From: Flavobacterium sp.
GTDB taxonomy: Bacteria; Bacteroidota; Bacteroidia; Flavobacteriales; Flavobacteriaceae
Assembly: GCA_023259675.1 (NCBI GenBank)
Contig: JALRGT010000007.1
Span: 1-64,000, forward strand
Direction: 5' to 3'
Length of the DNA: 64,000 bases
Below the pieces are notes generated by a model that ran no database searches, was not told the origin of the DNA, and saw only the letters and a list, made by a program, of their open reading frames with translations. The translations under genes and the position numbers were made by a program. Position 1 is the first letter of the stretch; every line of letters begins with the position of its first letter. Below, in pieces: positions 7,734 through 16,819 of the stretch.

Positions 7734-8156
7734 TCAGTTTTTAGAATTGAATGCCAAAGCATACATCTTTATGTTTTTGATCATCGAAACCAATCCGTTG
7801 GCGCGTGTTGGAGACAGATGTTCTTTTAAACCAATTTCATCAATAAAACTCATTTCGGCATCAATGATATCCGAAGGTTTTTGGTTTGAAAAAACCCGAA
7901 TCAAAATGGCAATAATTCCTTTGGTCAATATAGCGTCACTATCGGCAGTGAAAACGATTTTATCGTCTACCTGTTCTCCTTTTAGCCACACTTTCGATTG
8001 GCATCCTTTAATCAGGTTGTCATCGGTTTTATATTCTTCTTGTATTAACGGAAGATTTTTTCCCAGTTCGATGATGTATTCATAACGTTGCATCCAGTCA
8101 TCAAACATGGAGAATTCATCTACTATTTCTTCTTGTATTTCTTTAATATTCATCAT
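7734..8156 (-). CDS. sufE: SufE-family sulfur acceptor
   Basis: This 140-residue SufE protein accepts persulfide sulfur from SufS and passes it to the SufBCD scaffold. The active-site Cys is residue 52 in LIKGCQSKVW, the family's signature position. The SDAILTKGIIAIL segment and the C-terminal LSPTRANGLVSMIKNIK also match. The start overlaps the preceding small gene by 14 bases, which suggests translational coupling. Two tandem ATG codons open the frame and either may be used. Confidence 0.9.
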   Translation of the reverse strand: MMNIKEIQEEIVDEFSMFDDWMQRYEYIIELGKNLPLIQEEYKTDDNLIKGCQSKVWLKGEQVDDKIVFTADSDAILTKGIIAILIRVFSNQKPSDIIDAEMSFIDEIGLKEHLSPTRANGLVSMIKNIKMYALAFNSKN

Positions 8157-8586
8157 TCTGTTTTACAAACGAATTTATTTTATTTACTATTTTTTTGATT
8201 TCATATGGCGGAATTCCATGATCAAAAGCAGACGATTCATAATCGTATCCTTTGTAGGTAACTTTTAGATGAGCTATGGCTGCTCCGTCATAGAGTCGTT
8301 TTTCCGTTGGTGATTTCAAATCCTTCAATTCCTCCAAATTTAACTCTTCAAAGGCTTTTGCCAAAATTCCCCAATCTTCATCAGTTATTTTGGTAACCAC
8401 CGGTTTTTCTTTACTATTCCGTTCTGTTGTGATTGTTGCTTCTTGATTTTCGACAATTATTTTTCGATAAAAACCTCTGGTATTGGCAACATATTCTATT
8501 TTAGCTTTTGTGATGTCTTGTTGTGCATCGCCTTCACAGCCTTTTCCCAGAATAATACTCAAGAATAATAAAGATAGTAATTTCAT
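8143..8586 (-). CDS. Small exported protein of unknown function between sufS and sufE
   Basis: The 147-residue product has a hydrophobic N-terminus with a Cys at residue 17 (ILGKGCEGD). This looks lipoprotein-like, though Lys at -2 makes a poor lipobox. The rest is a small alpha/beta domain with KITDEDWGILAKAFEELNLEELKDL in the middle and GIPPYEIKKIVNKINSF at the end. I do not recognise a named family. It sits 12 bases after sufS and overlaps sufE by 14 bases, so it is co-transcribed with them. An exported protein inside a cytosolic assembly operon is unexpected. Confidence 0.7.
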   Translation of the reverse strand: MKLLSLLFLSIILGKGCEGDAQQDITKAKIEYVANTRGFYRKIIVENQEATITTERNSKEKPVVTKITDEDWGILAKAFEELNLEELKDLKSPTEKRLYDGAAIAHLKVTYKGYDYESSAFDHGIPPYEIKKIVNKINSFVKQNDEY

Positions 8587-8598
8587 AAAATTATAATT

Positions 8599-9813
8599 TT
8601 AAGAGAGCATCATTTGTGCTTTTTTCACAGCCTCAACCATGGTATCAATTTCTTCTTTGGTATTATAAAAAGCAAAGGAAGCTCTGATGGTTCCGGGAAT
8701 ACAAAAGAAATTCATAATCGGTTGCGCACAATGGTGACCAGTTCTGACAGCTATACCTAATTTGTCAATTATGGTGCCAATGTCATACGGATGAATTCCA
8801 TCGATGTTAAACGAAATTACAGAAGTTTTGTTCGCTCCAGTGCCAAAGATTTTTAAACCTTCAATCTCCAAGAGACGTTGGGTTGCGTGTTCCAATAATT
8901 CTTTTTCCTGTTGTTGGATATTGTCAAAACCTACTTCGTTGAGGTAATCAACGGCAGTTCCCAAGACAATTCCGCCAGCAATGTTAGGTGTTCCTGCTTC
9001 AAATTTATGAGGCAAATCGGCATAAGTGGTTTTCTCGAAAGTCACTTCCTTAATCATTTCGCCACCCCCTTGATAAGGCGGTAATTTATTCAACCAAGCT
9101 TCTTTTCCGTATAAAATTCCGGTTCCCGTTGGGCCGCACATTTTATGACCTGAAAAAGCATAAAAGTCACAATCCAATTCCTGAACATCCGGTTTTAGAT
9201 GAGGAACAGCCTGAGCACCATCGATTAAGATTGCAGCTCCCACTTCATGGGCTTTGTCAATCATGTATTTGATTGGGTTGACAATTCCTAACGCATTCGA
9301 GATATGATTTACGGTTACGATTTTGGTTTTCTCCGAAAGTAATTTATCGTATTCGGACATAATTAATTCGCCGTCTTCATTCATCGGAATGACTTTTAGA
9401 TTCGCTCCCGTTTTCTCGCACAACATTTGCCAAGGCACAATATTACTGTGGTGTTCCAAAGAAGAAACCATCACTTCGTCCCCTGGTTTTAAAATAGCGG
9501 CAAATCCGTTAGCAACCAGATTGATTCCAAAAGTCGTTCCTGAGGTAAAAAGCACTTCGTGAGCGAATTTGGCATTGATGTGATTTTGAATTTTTCCACG
9601 GGAAATTTCATACGCATCAGTGGCCAGTTGGCTCAAAGTATGCACCCCACGGTGAATATTGGCGTTAATTTCCTGATAGTATTTTGAAATCGCATCAATC
9701 ACGACTTGTGGTTTTTGCGATGTGGCTCCGTTATCGAAATATACTAATGGTTTTCCGTTTACTTTCTGGGAAAGGATAGGGAAATCGGCTCTTATTTTTT
9801 GAATGTCCAGCAT
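8599..9813 (-). CDS. sufS: Cysteine desulfurase SufS
   Basis: This 404-residue PLP enzyme removes sulfur from cysteine and gives it to SufE. The PLP lysine is in AFSGHKMCGPTG near residue 227, and the catalytic Cys is in VRTGHHCAQP near residue 363. The N-terminal VYFDNGATSQKP and the HSNIVPWQ block are typical of group II (SufS/CsdA) desulfurases. Length matches the family. It is separated from sufD by 173 bases holding a terminator-like hairpin and a TACTTTTG promoter box, so it may start its own transcript together with the next gene and sufE. Confidence 0.95.
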   Translation of the reverse strand: MLDIQKIRADFPILSQKVNGKPLVYFDNGATSQKPQVVIDAISKYYQEINANIHRGVHTLSQLATDAYEISRGKIQNHINAKFAHEVLFTSGTTFGINLVANGFAAILKPGDEVMVSSLEHHSNIVPWQMLCEKTGANLKVIPMNEDGELIMSEYDKLLSEKTKIVTVNHISNALGIVNPIKYMIDKAHEVGAAILIDGAQAVPHLKPDVQELDCDFYAFSGHKMCGPTGTGILYGKEAWLNKLPPYQGGGEMIKEVTFEKTTYADLPHKFEAGTPNIAGGIVLGTAVDYLNEVGFDNIQQQEKELLEHATQRLLEIEGLKIFGTGANKTSVISFNIDGIHPYDIGTIIDKLGIAVRTGHHCAQPIMNFFCIPGTIRASFAFYNTKEEIDTMVEAVKKAQMMLS

Positions 9814-9837
9814 AATTATTTAGAAAAATTCTAAATA

Positions 9838-9845
9838 CAAAAGTA
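9838..9845 (-). promoter_or_regulatory. Candidate -7 element of an internal sufS promoter
   Basis: Read on the minus strand the sequence is TACTTTTG, a match to TAnnTTTG. A TTG lies 24 bases upstream, slightly long for the flavobacterial -33 element. It lies 25-32 bases before the sufS ATG and just after the hairpin that follows sufD. Confidence 0.45.
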
Positions 9846-9926
9846 GTAAAACTTAGGCTTTTGTAGCTACAATTTTATGAATTTTTGGTTTATTGAACTG
9901 TTTTGTTGATCCAATGAATAAAAATA

Positions 9927-9961
9927 AAACCGAACTATTTTTAGAAAATACAGTTCGGTTT
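9927..9961 (-). terminator. Hairpin between sufD and sufS
   Basis: AAACCGAACT and AGTTCGGTTT pair perfectly over 10 bases around a 15-base loop. On the minus strand GGTTTT then TATTTTTATT follow, so it can act as a terminator 26 bases after sufD. Read-through or processing is also possible. Confidence 0.55.
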
Positions 9962-9986
9962 ATTTATTGTTTTAAAATTGGAAATA

Positions 9987-11303
9987 TTACAAATCAAATC
10001 CTAATTTCACGCCCAATTTGTTGGCGATAATCGTGGTGATTCGTTTTTTTAATTCCGGTATTTTAATGCCTTCGATAACCGCATTCGAGAACGCATACAT
10101 CAATAAAGCTTTGGCTTCTTTCTTAGGGATTCCGCGTTGTTGCATGTAGAACATGGCCGTTTCATCCAATTGACCTACGGTACAACCGTGAGAACATTTT
10201 ACATCATCGGCAAAAATCTCCAATTGAGGTTTCGCGTTGATAGTTGCTTTGTCACTCAATAAGATGTTATTGCTTTTTTGGAACGCGTTGGTTTTTTGCG
10301 CTTCTTTCTCCACATATACTTTTCCGTTGAAAACTCCGGTAGAACGATCAGAGAAGATTCCTTTATAATCTTGGAAACTCTCACAATTTGGAGCGGAGTG
10401 TTTTACCAATGTATAATGGTCTACGTGTTGCTTGTCGCCAATAATCGTGATTCCGTTTAAGGTACTGGTCAAACGTTCTCCAAAATGATAAAAATTCAAA
10501 TTGTTTCGAGTCAGATTTCCTCCAAAAGAGAACGTGTGTACATAAACGTGACTTTCCTGTTTTTGTGAAACGTAAGTATTGTCGATTAGATTCGCTTCAA
10601 GATTGTCATTTTGAATTTTGTAATAATCCACAATGGCGCGTTTTTGTGCAAAAATCTCCGTTACCGAATTGGTTAACACTGGATTTTCGCTTAAACTTTG
10701 GTGACGTTCGATGATTTGAACATGTGAATTTTCACCCACAATCACTAAGTTTCTTGGCTGTGTCATTAGTGCAGCCTCATTACCCGTAGAGAAATACATA
10801 ATCTCAATAGGCTTATCGGCCACTTTACTTTTTGGAATATTGATATACGCTCCTTCATTGGCGAAAGCCGTATTCAATGAGGTCAAACTTTCGTCTTTGC
10901 TCGCAATTTTATTAAAGTAAGTATCGATTACCATTTTGTATTTTGGTTTGGTCAATGCCGAAGACATCAAACAAACATCGATTCCGTCATGTGTCGTTGA
11001 AGACAAATGGGAACTAAAAACACCGTCAATAAACACCACTTTATAGGTGTCGATTTCGTGTATGAAGTATTTTTTTACTTGATTAAATTCAATTGCACTT
11101 TCTTGCTTTGGAAAAACGGTAAAGTCATTTTTCAGGATGGCGTTTAACGAAGTGTATTTCCAAGCTTCGTCTTTTTTGGTTGGGAAGCCTTTATCTTCAA
11201 AGTTTTTTATAGCGGAAGTACGAACATCATGAAGTTCAGAGTGAACATCAACACGCTCTTCAAAAGCCATAAAAGACGATAGTAATTTTTCTTTCAATTC
11301 CAT
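9987..11303 (-). CDS. sufD: SufD, Fe-S scaffold subunit
   Basis: This 438-residue SufB/SufD-family protein forms the SufBCD scaffold with SufB and the ATPase SufC. The C-terminal beta-helix ends with the diagnostic DDVKCSHGCTVGQLDE block (His near residue 372) and FYMQQRGIPKKEAKALL. The N-terminal helical region EAWKYTSLNAI is typical of SufD. Cytosolic. The spacer before it, after sufC, contains phrase-like repeats. Confidence 0.95.
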   Translation of the reverse strand: MELKEKLLSSFMAFEERVDVHSELHDVRTSAIKNFEDKGFPTKKDEAWKYTSLNAILKNDFTVFPKQESAIEFNQVKKYFIHEIDTYKVVFIDGVFSSHLSSTTHDGIDVCLMSSALTKPKYKMVIDTYFNKIASKDESLTSLNTAFANEGAYINIPKSKVADKPIEIMYFSTGNEAALMTQPRNLVIVGENSHVQIIERHQSLSENPVLTNSVTEIFAQKRAIVDYYKIQNDNLEANLIDNTYVSQKQESHVYVHTFSFGGNLTRNNLNFYHFGERLTSTLNGITIIGDKQHVDHYTLVKHSAPNCESFQDYKGIFSDRSTGVFNGKVYVEKEAQKTNAFQKSNNILLSDKATINAKPQLEIFADDVKCSHGCTVGQLDETAMFYMQQRGIPKKEAKALLMYAFSNAVIEGIKIPELKKRITTIIANKLGVKLGFDL

Positions 11304-11304
11304 T

Positions 11305-11370
11305 TTAGGTAGTTATGAGTTGTGAGTTATAAGCTATGAGTTTTGCAAACTGTAAACTGTAAACTGCAAA
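11305..11370. repeat. Phrase-like direct repeats in the sufC-sufD spacer
   Basis: Words such as TATGAGTTGTGAGTTAT, CTATGAGTTTTG and AAACTGTAAACTGTAAACTG repeat with small changes across 66 bases. An inverted relative, CATAACTCACAA, occurs before the gene at 47095. Confidence 0.35.
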
Positions 11371-12117
11371 CTAATTTTCTGCTTTAATCCAGTCGTATCC
11401 TTTTTCTTCCAGTTCGTGTGCTAGTGATGCATCACCAGATTTTACAATTCTACCATTGTATAATACGTGAACAAAATCGGGAACGATATAGTCTAATAAT
11501 CTTTGGTAGTGTGTAATCACCACGATTGCGTTTTTGTCGCTTTTCAGTTTGTTAACCCCATTGGCAACAATACGAAGCGCATCAATATCCAGTCCAGAAT
11601 CGGTTTCGTCAAGGATAGCCAATTTTGGTTCTAGCATTGCCATTTGGAAAATTTCGTTACGTTTTTTCTCTCCACCCGAAAAACCTTCGTTAAGTGAACG
11701 TGAAAGAAACTTTCTGTCAATTTCCAATAATTCTGATTTTTCACGAATTACTTTAAGCATTTCATTGGCCGGCATTTCTTCCTGACCGTTGGCTTTGCGT
11801 GTTTCGTTGATAGCGGTTCTCATGAAGTTCGTAACCGAAACACCCGGGATTTCCACTGGGTACTGAAACGAAAGAAAGATTCCTTTGTGGGCTCTTTCTT
11901 CAGGAGCCAATTCAGAGATATCTTCGTTTTCTAAGATGATTTCTCCGTCTGTTACTTCATAATTTTCGTTTCCGGCAATTATAGAGGCTAGAGTACTTTT
12001 TCCGGCACCGTTTGGTCCCATTATCGCATGAATTTCTCCTGCTTTTACTTCAAGGTTTATTCCTTTTAATATTTCTTTGTCTCCAATGGAGGCGTGTAAA
12101 TTTTTTATGCTTAACAT
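11371..12117 (-). CDS. sufC: SufC, Fe-S assembly ATPase
   Basis: This 248-residue ABC-type ATPase powers conformational change of the SufBCD scaffold and has no membrane partner. Visible motifs are Walker [10 protein letters not shown] at residues 34-42, the ABC signature [12 protein letters not shown] near residues 145-156, and Walker [13 protein letters not shown] near residue 170. The SGGEKKRNE form is specific to SufC. It lies 33 bases after sufB in the same operon. Confidence 0.95.
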   Translation of the reverse strand: MLSIKNLHASIGDKEILKGINLEVKAGEIHAIMGPNGAGKSTLASIIAGNENYEVTDGEIILENEDISELAPEERAHKGIFLSFQYPVEIPGVSVTNFMRTAINETRKANGQEEMPANEMLKVIREKSELLEIDRKFLSRSLNEGFSGGEKKRNEIFQMAMLEPKLAILDETDSGLDIDALRIVANGVNKLKSDKNAIVVITHYQRLLDYIVPDFVHVLYNGRIVKSGDASLAHELEEKGYDWIKAEN

Positions 12118-12149
12118 TTTTCGAATGTGTTTTATACTTTGATTTATGA

Positions 12150-13598
12150 TTAACCTACTGAACCTTCTAACGAAATTTCTAATAATTTTTGTGCTTCAAC
12201 TGCAAATTCCATTGGCAACTTATTCAATACATCTTTACTGAAACCGTTTACGATTAAGGCAATGGCTTTCTCGGTTGGAATTCCACGTTGGTTACAATAG
12301 AAAACTTGGTCTTCACCAATTTTACTCGTCGTAGCCTCATGTTCTATTTTGGCAGTTGGATTTTTACTTTCGATATAAGGGAAAGTATGCGCCCCACAAT
12401 TGTTACCCATTAATAAGGAATCACATTGTGAAAAGTTTCTGGCGTTATCTGCTCTCGCGCTAATTTGCACTAAACCACGGTAACTGTTTTGTGATTGTCC
12501 GGCAGAAATTCCTTTAGAAATGATAGTCGATTTGGTGTTTTTACCCAAATGGATCATTTTGGTTCCCGTATCGGCTTGTTGGAAATTATTGGTTACGGCA
12601 ATTGAATAAAATTCACCTACTGAATTATCTCCTTTTAAAATACAAGAAGGATATTTCCAAGTTACGGCAGAACCAGTTTCTACTTGTGTCCAAGATATTT
12701 TTGCGTTTTTCTCGCATAAACCTCTTTTGGTCACAAAATTGAAAACCCCACCTTTTCCTTCTTTGTTTCCAGGATACCAGTTTTGTACGGTAGAATATTT
12801 GATTTCGGCATTATCCAACGCAATTAATTCCACTACTGCTGCGTGTAATTGATTTTCATCACGACTCGGAGCAGTACAACCTTCTAGGTAAGATACATAA
12901 CTTCCTTCATCGGCAATTAACAGTGTTCTTTCAAATTGTCCGGTTCCGGCTTGATTGATTCTAAAGTAAGTCGAAAGTTCCATTGGACAACGAACTCCTT
13001 TTGGAATATAACAGAAAGAACCGTCCGAGAAAACAGCCGAATTCAATGCGGCATAAAAGTTGTCTTTTTGCGGAACAATAGTTCCTAAATATTTACGGAC
13101 TAATTCTGGATGCTCTTTAATGGCTTCAGAAATACTCATGAATATAATTCCTTTTTCTCCTAATGTCTTTTTGAAAGTGGTCGCCACCGAAACAGAATCG
13201 ACAACAATATCCATAGCGACATTATTCATCAATTTTTGTTCGTCAACAGAGATTCCAAGCTTTTTGTACATTTCCAAAAGCTCTGGATCTACATCGTCCA
13301 GCGTTTTGTTTGGATCCACTTTTTTAGGAGCCGAGTAGTAAGAAATAGCTTGAAAATCAGGTTTTTCATAATGTACGTTGGCCCATTCTGGCTCAGTCAT
13401 TTCTTGCCAAGCGCGAAAAGCCTCAATACGCCAATCGGTCATCCATTGTGGTTCTTCTTTTCTAAGCGAAATGGCACGAACGATATCTTCATTTAACCCA
13501 ATAGGGAAAGTGTCCGATTCTAATTCGGTATAAAATCCGTATTCGTATTCTTTATTTTCGAGTTCGATTTTTAAATCGTCTTCTGTATATTTTGACAT
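12150..13598 (-). CDS. sufB: SufB, Fe-S scaffold subunit
   Basis: This 482-residue protein is the main scaffold on which Fe-S clusters form. It carries the [20 protein letters not shown] region of the beta-helix and the C-terminal [19 protein letters not shown] block. Its Cys near residue 435 corresponds to the cluster/sulfur-accepting Cys405 of E. coli SufB. Length matches the family. It is the second gene of the operon, 68 bases after the A-type carrier. Confidence 0.96.
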   Translation of the reverse strand: MSKYTEDDLKIELENKEYEYGFYTELESDTFPIGLNEDIVRAISLRKEEPQWMTDWRIEAFRAWQEMTEPEWANVHYEKPDFQAISYYSAPKKVDPNKTLDDVDPELLEMYKKLGISVDEQKLMNNVAMDIVVDSVSVATTFKKTLGEKGIIFMSISEAIKEHPELVRKYLGTIVPQKDNFYAALNSAVFSDGSFCYIPKGVRCPMELSTYFRINQAGTGQFERTLLIADEGSYVSYLEGCTAPSRDENQLHAAVVELIALDNAEIKYSTVQNWYPGNKEGKGGVFNFVTKRGLCEKNAKISWTQVETGSAVTWKYPSCILKGDNSVGEFYSIAVTNNFQQADTGTKMIHLGKNTKSTIISKGISAGQSQNSYRGLVQISARADNARNFSQCDSLLMGNNCGAHTFPYIESKNPTAKIEHEATTSKIGEDQVFYCNQRGIPTEKAIALIVNGFSKDVLNKLPMEFAVEAQKLLEISLEGSVG

Positions 13599-13665
13599 AA
13601 TTTTAAATTGAAAAGTTTAATGATTCAAAAATTGAAAAATTAAGCTTTATTATTTTATCTAAATT

Positions 13666-13995
13666 TTAAAGTGAGAAACTCTCTCCACAACCACAAGTTC
13701 TACTTGCATTTGGATTATTGAAAACAAATCCTTTTCCGTTTAATCCCCCAGAGAATTCAAGAATGGTTCCGGCTAAATAAAGGAATGATTTTTTTTCTAC
13801 GGCAATGGTAATATCGTTGTCAATAAAAATTTTATCGTCTTCACCTTTGGTTTTGTCGAACTTCAAATCATAAGACAAGCCCGAGCATCCACCGCTTTTG
13901 ACACCTACTCTTACGTAGTCTTTAGCAGCGTCAAAGCCATCATCTTTCATCAAGTCGATGATTTTCTTTTTGGCAGTATCAGAAACTTTTATCAT
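13666..13995 (-). CDS. A-type Fe-S carrier (HesB/IscA/SufA family), first SUF gene
   Basis: The 109-residue protein has the HesB/IscA plan: MIKVSDTAKKKI, then VRVGVKSGGCSGLSYDL, and at the C-terminus CGCGESF. The three Cys (one in GGCSG, two in CGCG) are the cluster ligands. A-type carriers move clusters from the SufBCD scaffold to target enzymes. A longer GTG-started frame exists, but a TATCTTTG promoter box overlaps that GTG, so the ATG ten codons further in is preferred. Confidence 0.9.
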   Translation of the reverse strand: MIKVSDTAKKKIIDLMKDDGFDAAKDYVRVGVKSGGCSGLSYDLKFDKTKGEDDKIFIDNDITIAVEKKSFLYLAGTILEFSGGLNGKGFVFNNPNASRTCGCGESFSL

Positions 13996-14024
13996 TGTTA
14001 TATTGATTTTGTCTAAATTAACCA

Positions 14025-14032
14025 CAAAGATA
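14025..14032 (-). promoter_or_regulatory. -7 element of the SUF operon promoter
   Basis: On the minus strand this reads TATCTTTG, an exact TAnnTTTG match, about 30 bases before the ATG of the first SUF gene. No clear TTG -33 element precedes it, so strength may depend on an activator. Confidence 0.5.
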
Positions 14033-14129
14033 GTATATAAAAACCTTTTTCCATAATTGATAACATTTTTATAACTAATTCCAAAATAGATAAAAGCTAT
14101 TTGAAAGGAGTATTGGCGTACGAATTTCT

Positions 14130-14137
14130 TAACTTTG
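14130..14137 (+). promoter_or_regulatory. Candidate -7 element for the MBL-fold hydrolase
   Basis: TAACTTTG matches TAnnTTTG and lies 24 bases before the preferred ATG. TTG triplets upstream are at non-ideal spacing. Confidence 0.45.
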
Positions 14138-14160
14138 TGTCTTATCCAAAAAACAAAAAA

Positions 14161-15021
14161 ATGAAACTCTACCCTATAGAAACAGGAAATTTTAAATTGG
14201 ATGGTGGCGCTATGTTTGGTGTGGTACCCAAAACAATTTGGAATAGAACCAATCCTGCCGATGAAAACAATTTAATTGACATTGCTGCCAGATGTTTGTT
14301 GGTTGAAGATGGAAATAGGCTGATTCTGATTGATACCGGAATGGGCAATAAGCAATCGGAGAGATTTTTTGGCTATTATTCGCTTTGGGGATCCCATTCT
14401 ATGGATAAGTCTTTGGCAAAATATGGGTTTCATCGGGATGATATTACCGATGTGTTTCTGACCCATTTGCATTTCGATCATTGTGGTGGCAGTATTCAGT
14501 GGAATGAATCCAAAACAGGTTTTGAGCCAGCGTTTAAAAATGCGGTATTTTGGTCCAATGAAAATCATTGGGAATGGGCTACCAAACCGAATGCCCGGGA
14601 AAAAGCCTCTTTTTTATCCGAAAATATAGTACCAATGCAAGAGTGTGGTCATTTGCAATTTATCCAAAGACCAGAAGGCGATTTCATGCCCACTTCGGAG
14701 TTGGGTTTTGGAATTTTATTTGTGGATGGACATACCGAAAAACAGATGATTCCACACATTCAATTTCAAGGGAAAACTATCGTTTTTTGTGCTGATTTAT
14801 TGCCAACGGCTGGACATATTCCCATTCCGTATGTGATGGGCTATGACACCAGACCTCTTTTGACGATGCCAGAAAAAACAAAATTTATGGATGCGGCCGT
14901 AGCCAATAATTATTATCTGTTTTTGGAACACGATGCCCATAACGAAATCATAACGGTTCAAAATACCGAAAAAGGGGTTCGATTAAAGGAAGTTTTTACT
15001 TGTGAAGAGGTCTTAAGGTAG
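14161..15021 (+). CDS. MBL-fold metallo-hydrolase
   Basis: This 286-residue metallo-beta-lactamase-fold enzyme has the zinc-binding motif THLHFDHCGG near residues 100-109, the preceding DTGMGNK near residue 57, a late GHTEKQ (third His) and HDAH near residue 266. The overall plan matches AHL-lactonase-like and other general MBL hydrolases of about 280 residues. No signal peptide is seen. The substrate cannot be told from sequence. The ATG after the TAACTTTG box is preferred over a TTG 20 codons earlier, which lies upstream of that box. Confidence 0.8.
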   Translation: MKLYPIETGNFKLDGGAMFGVVPKTIWNRTNPADENNLIDIAARCLLVEDGNRLILIDTGMGNKQSERFFGYYSLWGSHSMDKSLAKYGFHRDDITDVFLTHLHFDHCGGSIQWNESKTGFEPAFKNAVFWSNENHWEWATKPNAREKASFLSENIVPMQECGHLQFIQRPEGDFMPTSELGFGILFVDGHTEKQMIPHIQFQGKTIVFCADLLPTAGHIPIPYVMGYDTRPLLTMPEKTKFMDAAVANNYYLFLEHDAHNEIITVQNTEKGVRLKEVFTCEEVLR

Positions 15022-15028
15022 TGTTAAC
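15011..15028 (+). promoter_or_regulatory. 18-base motif upstream of the first subtilisin gene
   Basis: TCTTAAGGTAGTGTTAAC differs at two positions from a sequence at 16750, upstream of the second paralogue. Both lie 70-74 bases before the start and 44-45 bases before the matching -7-like boxes. Confidence 0.4.
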
Positions 15029-15054
15029 TACAAACAAGTTAAGCCAAAATCAGT

Positions 15055-15062
15055 TATTTTTG
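15055..15062 (+). promoter_or_regulatory. -7 element of the first subtilisin gene
   Basis: TATTTTTG matches TAnnTTTG and lies 22 bases before the ATG. The second paralogue has TATTTTAG at the corresponding place. Confidence 0.45.
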
Positions 15063-15084
15063 AAAAAAATAATCAACATATATA

Positions 15085-16722
15085 ATGCATAGGATTAAGT
15101 CAATTTCAATCTTCATTTTTGCCGTTTTTTCTTTTGCTGGATGTGGCGCTTTCAAAAAAGTTTCAAAATCTGAAGCAACAATTGCCATAAGTGCCCCTGC
15201 AAATTTCAAAAAATCGTCTATAAAAGATGACGAATTAAAGCGTTGGAGTCATTTAGATATTGTTCAAGATACCATTCCGGGAATGAGTGTAGACAAAGCC
15301 TATGCTGAATTGTTAAAAAAGAAAAAAAGGGTAAAAGTAATCGTTGGAATTATAGATTCAGGGGTAGACATCGAGCACGAAGATTTAAAATCAGTGATTT
15401 GGACCAATGCCAAAGAAATGCCAGGCAACGGAATTGACGACGATAAAAACGGCTATATAGATGATATACATGGGTGGAATTTTTTAGGTGATATTACCAA
15501 AGAAAACTACGAATTTGATAGAATTATCAATGATAAAAGTTTGGTTGACGAGCAAACGTATCAAGAAGCAAGAAAGCTAAAAGCCAAGAAAATTGCCGAG
15601 GCCCAAAGTGGTAAAATTCGAATGGAGCAAATGTTGTTGAGCTTAAAAATAGGTGATTCTATTTTAACCAATTACTTTGGAAAACCAAATTATTCCTTCG
15701 AAGATGTAAAAGCGATTGAGTCCCAAGATTCGATAATACAAAAAAACAAAACGACGATACAACAACTTTTTGCCATTGGGATGCCATTGTCGGATTTAAA
15801 AGGGGCACTGGAAAAACAGAAAAAAAATTATGAAGAATTGATTGCATCAACGGATATTCCATTTACAGATTACCGAAAAGTTTTGGGAGATAATCCAGAA
15901 GATATCTCTGATTTAAAATACGGAAATAACAATGTGATAGGACCAGACAAAAATGAAGCCGTTCATGGAACTCATGTCGCGGGTATTGTAGCCCAAGTTA
16001 GAAATAATAACTTGGGGAGTGACGGAATTGCAAACAATGTTGAAATCCTGACCGTTCGAGCTGTTCCTGATGGAGATGAATACGATAAAGACATCGCTTT
16101 GGCAATTCGTTATGCAGTGGATAATGGAGCCAAAGTAATCAATGGTAGTTTTGGTAAAGCATTTTCACCACACAAACAATGGGTTTTTGATGCCATAAAA
16201 TATGCGGAACAAAAAGACGTGTTGATTGTTCATGCTGCTGGGAATGATGCCAAAGACATTGATTTTTTTGATAATTTCCCGAATGATTCAGCCGATAAAA
16301 AAACAGAGTTCGCCGATAATATGATTACCATCGGAGCGTTAAATTTTGAATACGGTGATAAAATGGTGGCGAAATTTTCCAATATCGGAAAAATCAATGT
16401 GGATGTTTTTGCACCGGGAGTTAAAATTTATGCTACAACACCCAATAATACCTACAAATATTTGCAGGGAACCTCAATGGCAGCACCCAATGTTGCCGGT
16501 GTGGCAGCCTTGATACGTTCGTATTATCCAAAATTATCAGCCCAACAAGTGAAACATATCTTGATGGATTCTGGTGTAGCTATCCCATTCGATGTTATTG
16601 TAGCAGGAAAACTGATTGACAAGCGACTTTTCACCGAAATATCAAAAACCGGAAAAATTGTCAATGCTTATAATGCGTTATTGATGGCGAAAAGAATGAA
16701 TAAAAAAAGATTATTTAATTAA
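15085..16722 (+). CDS. S8 (subtilisin-like) serine protease lipoprotein
   Basis: This 545-residue protein has a lipoprotein signal with Cys20 (FSFAGC), so it is probably anchored in a membrane outside the cytoplasm. The catalytic triad is visible: Asp91 in IIDSGVD, His294 in HGTHVAG and Ser464 in GTSMAAPN, with the oxyanion Asn region HAAGND between them. About 200 residues lie between Asp and His, including a charged helical stretch, which is longer than in ordinary subtilisins. The next gene is a close paralogue. The physiological substrate is unknown. Confidence 0.9.
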   Translation: MHRIKSISIFIFAVFSFAGCGAFKKVSKSEATIAISAPANFKKSSIKDDELKRWSHLDIVQDTIPGMSVDKAYAELLKKKKRVKVIVGIIDSGVDIEHEDLKSVIWTNAKEMPGNGIDDDKNGYIDDIHGWNFLGDITKENYEFDRIINDKSLVDEQTYQEARKLKAKKIAEAQSGKIRMEQMLLSLKIGDSILTNYFGKPNYSFEDVKAIESQDSIIQKNKTTIQQLFAIGMPLSDLKGALEKQKKNYEELIASTDIPFTDYRKVLGDNPEDISDLKYGNNNVIGPDKNEAVHGTHVAGIVAQVRNNNLGSDGIANNVEILTVRAVPDGDEYDKDIALAIRYAVDNGAKVINGSFGKAFSPHKQWVFDAIKYAEQKDVLIVHAAGNDAKDIDFFDNFPNDSADKKTEFADNMITIGALNFEYGDKMVAKFSNIGKINVDVFAPGVKIYATTPNNTYKYLQGTSMAAPNVAGVAALIRSYYPKLSAQQVKHILMDSGVAIPFDVIVAGKLIDKRLFTEISKTGKIVNAYNALLMAKRMNKKRLFN

Positions 16723-16749
16723 TTTCATCAATACGCTGTTCTCATAAAA

Positions 16750-16767
16750 TCTTAAGGTAGCGTTAAT
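16750..16767 (+). promoter_or_regulatory. 18-base motif upstream of the second subtilisin gene
   Basis: TCTTAAGGTAGCGTTAAT is nearly identical to the motif before the first paralogue. A TATTTTAG box follows at 16795-16802, one base off TAnnTTTG. Confidence 0.4.
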
Positions 16768-16819
16768 CCTGATTTTATTTGAATGGAAATGAATTATTTT
16801 AGTCCCAAATTTTAAAATA

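Noticed and set aside
13996..14025. GTG start giving the A-type carrier ten more residues
   Set aside because: The TATCTTTG promoter box overlaps the GTG, and conserved sequence begins at the inner ATG.
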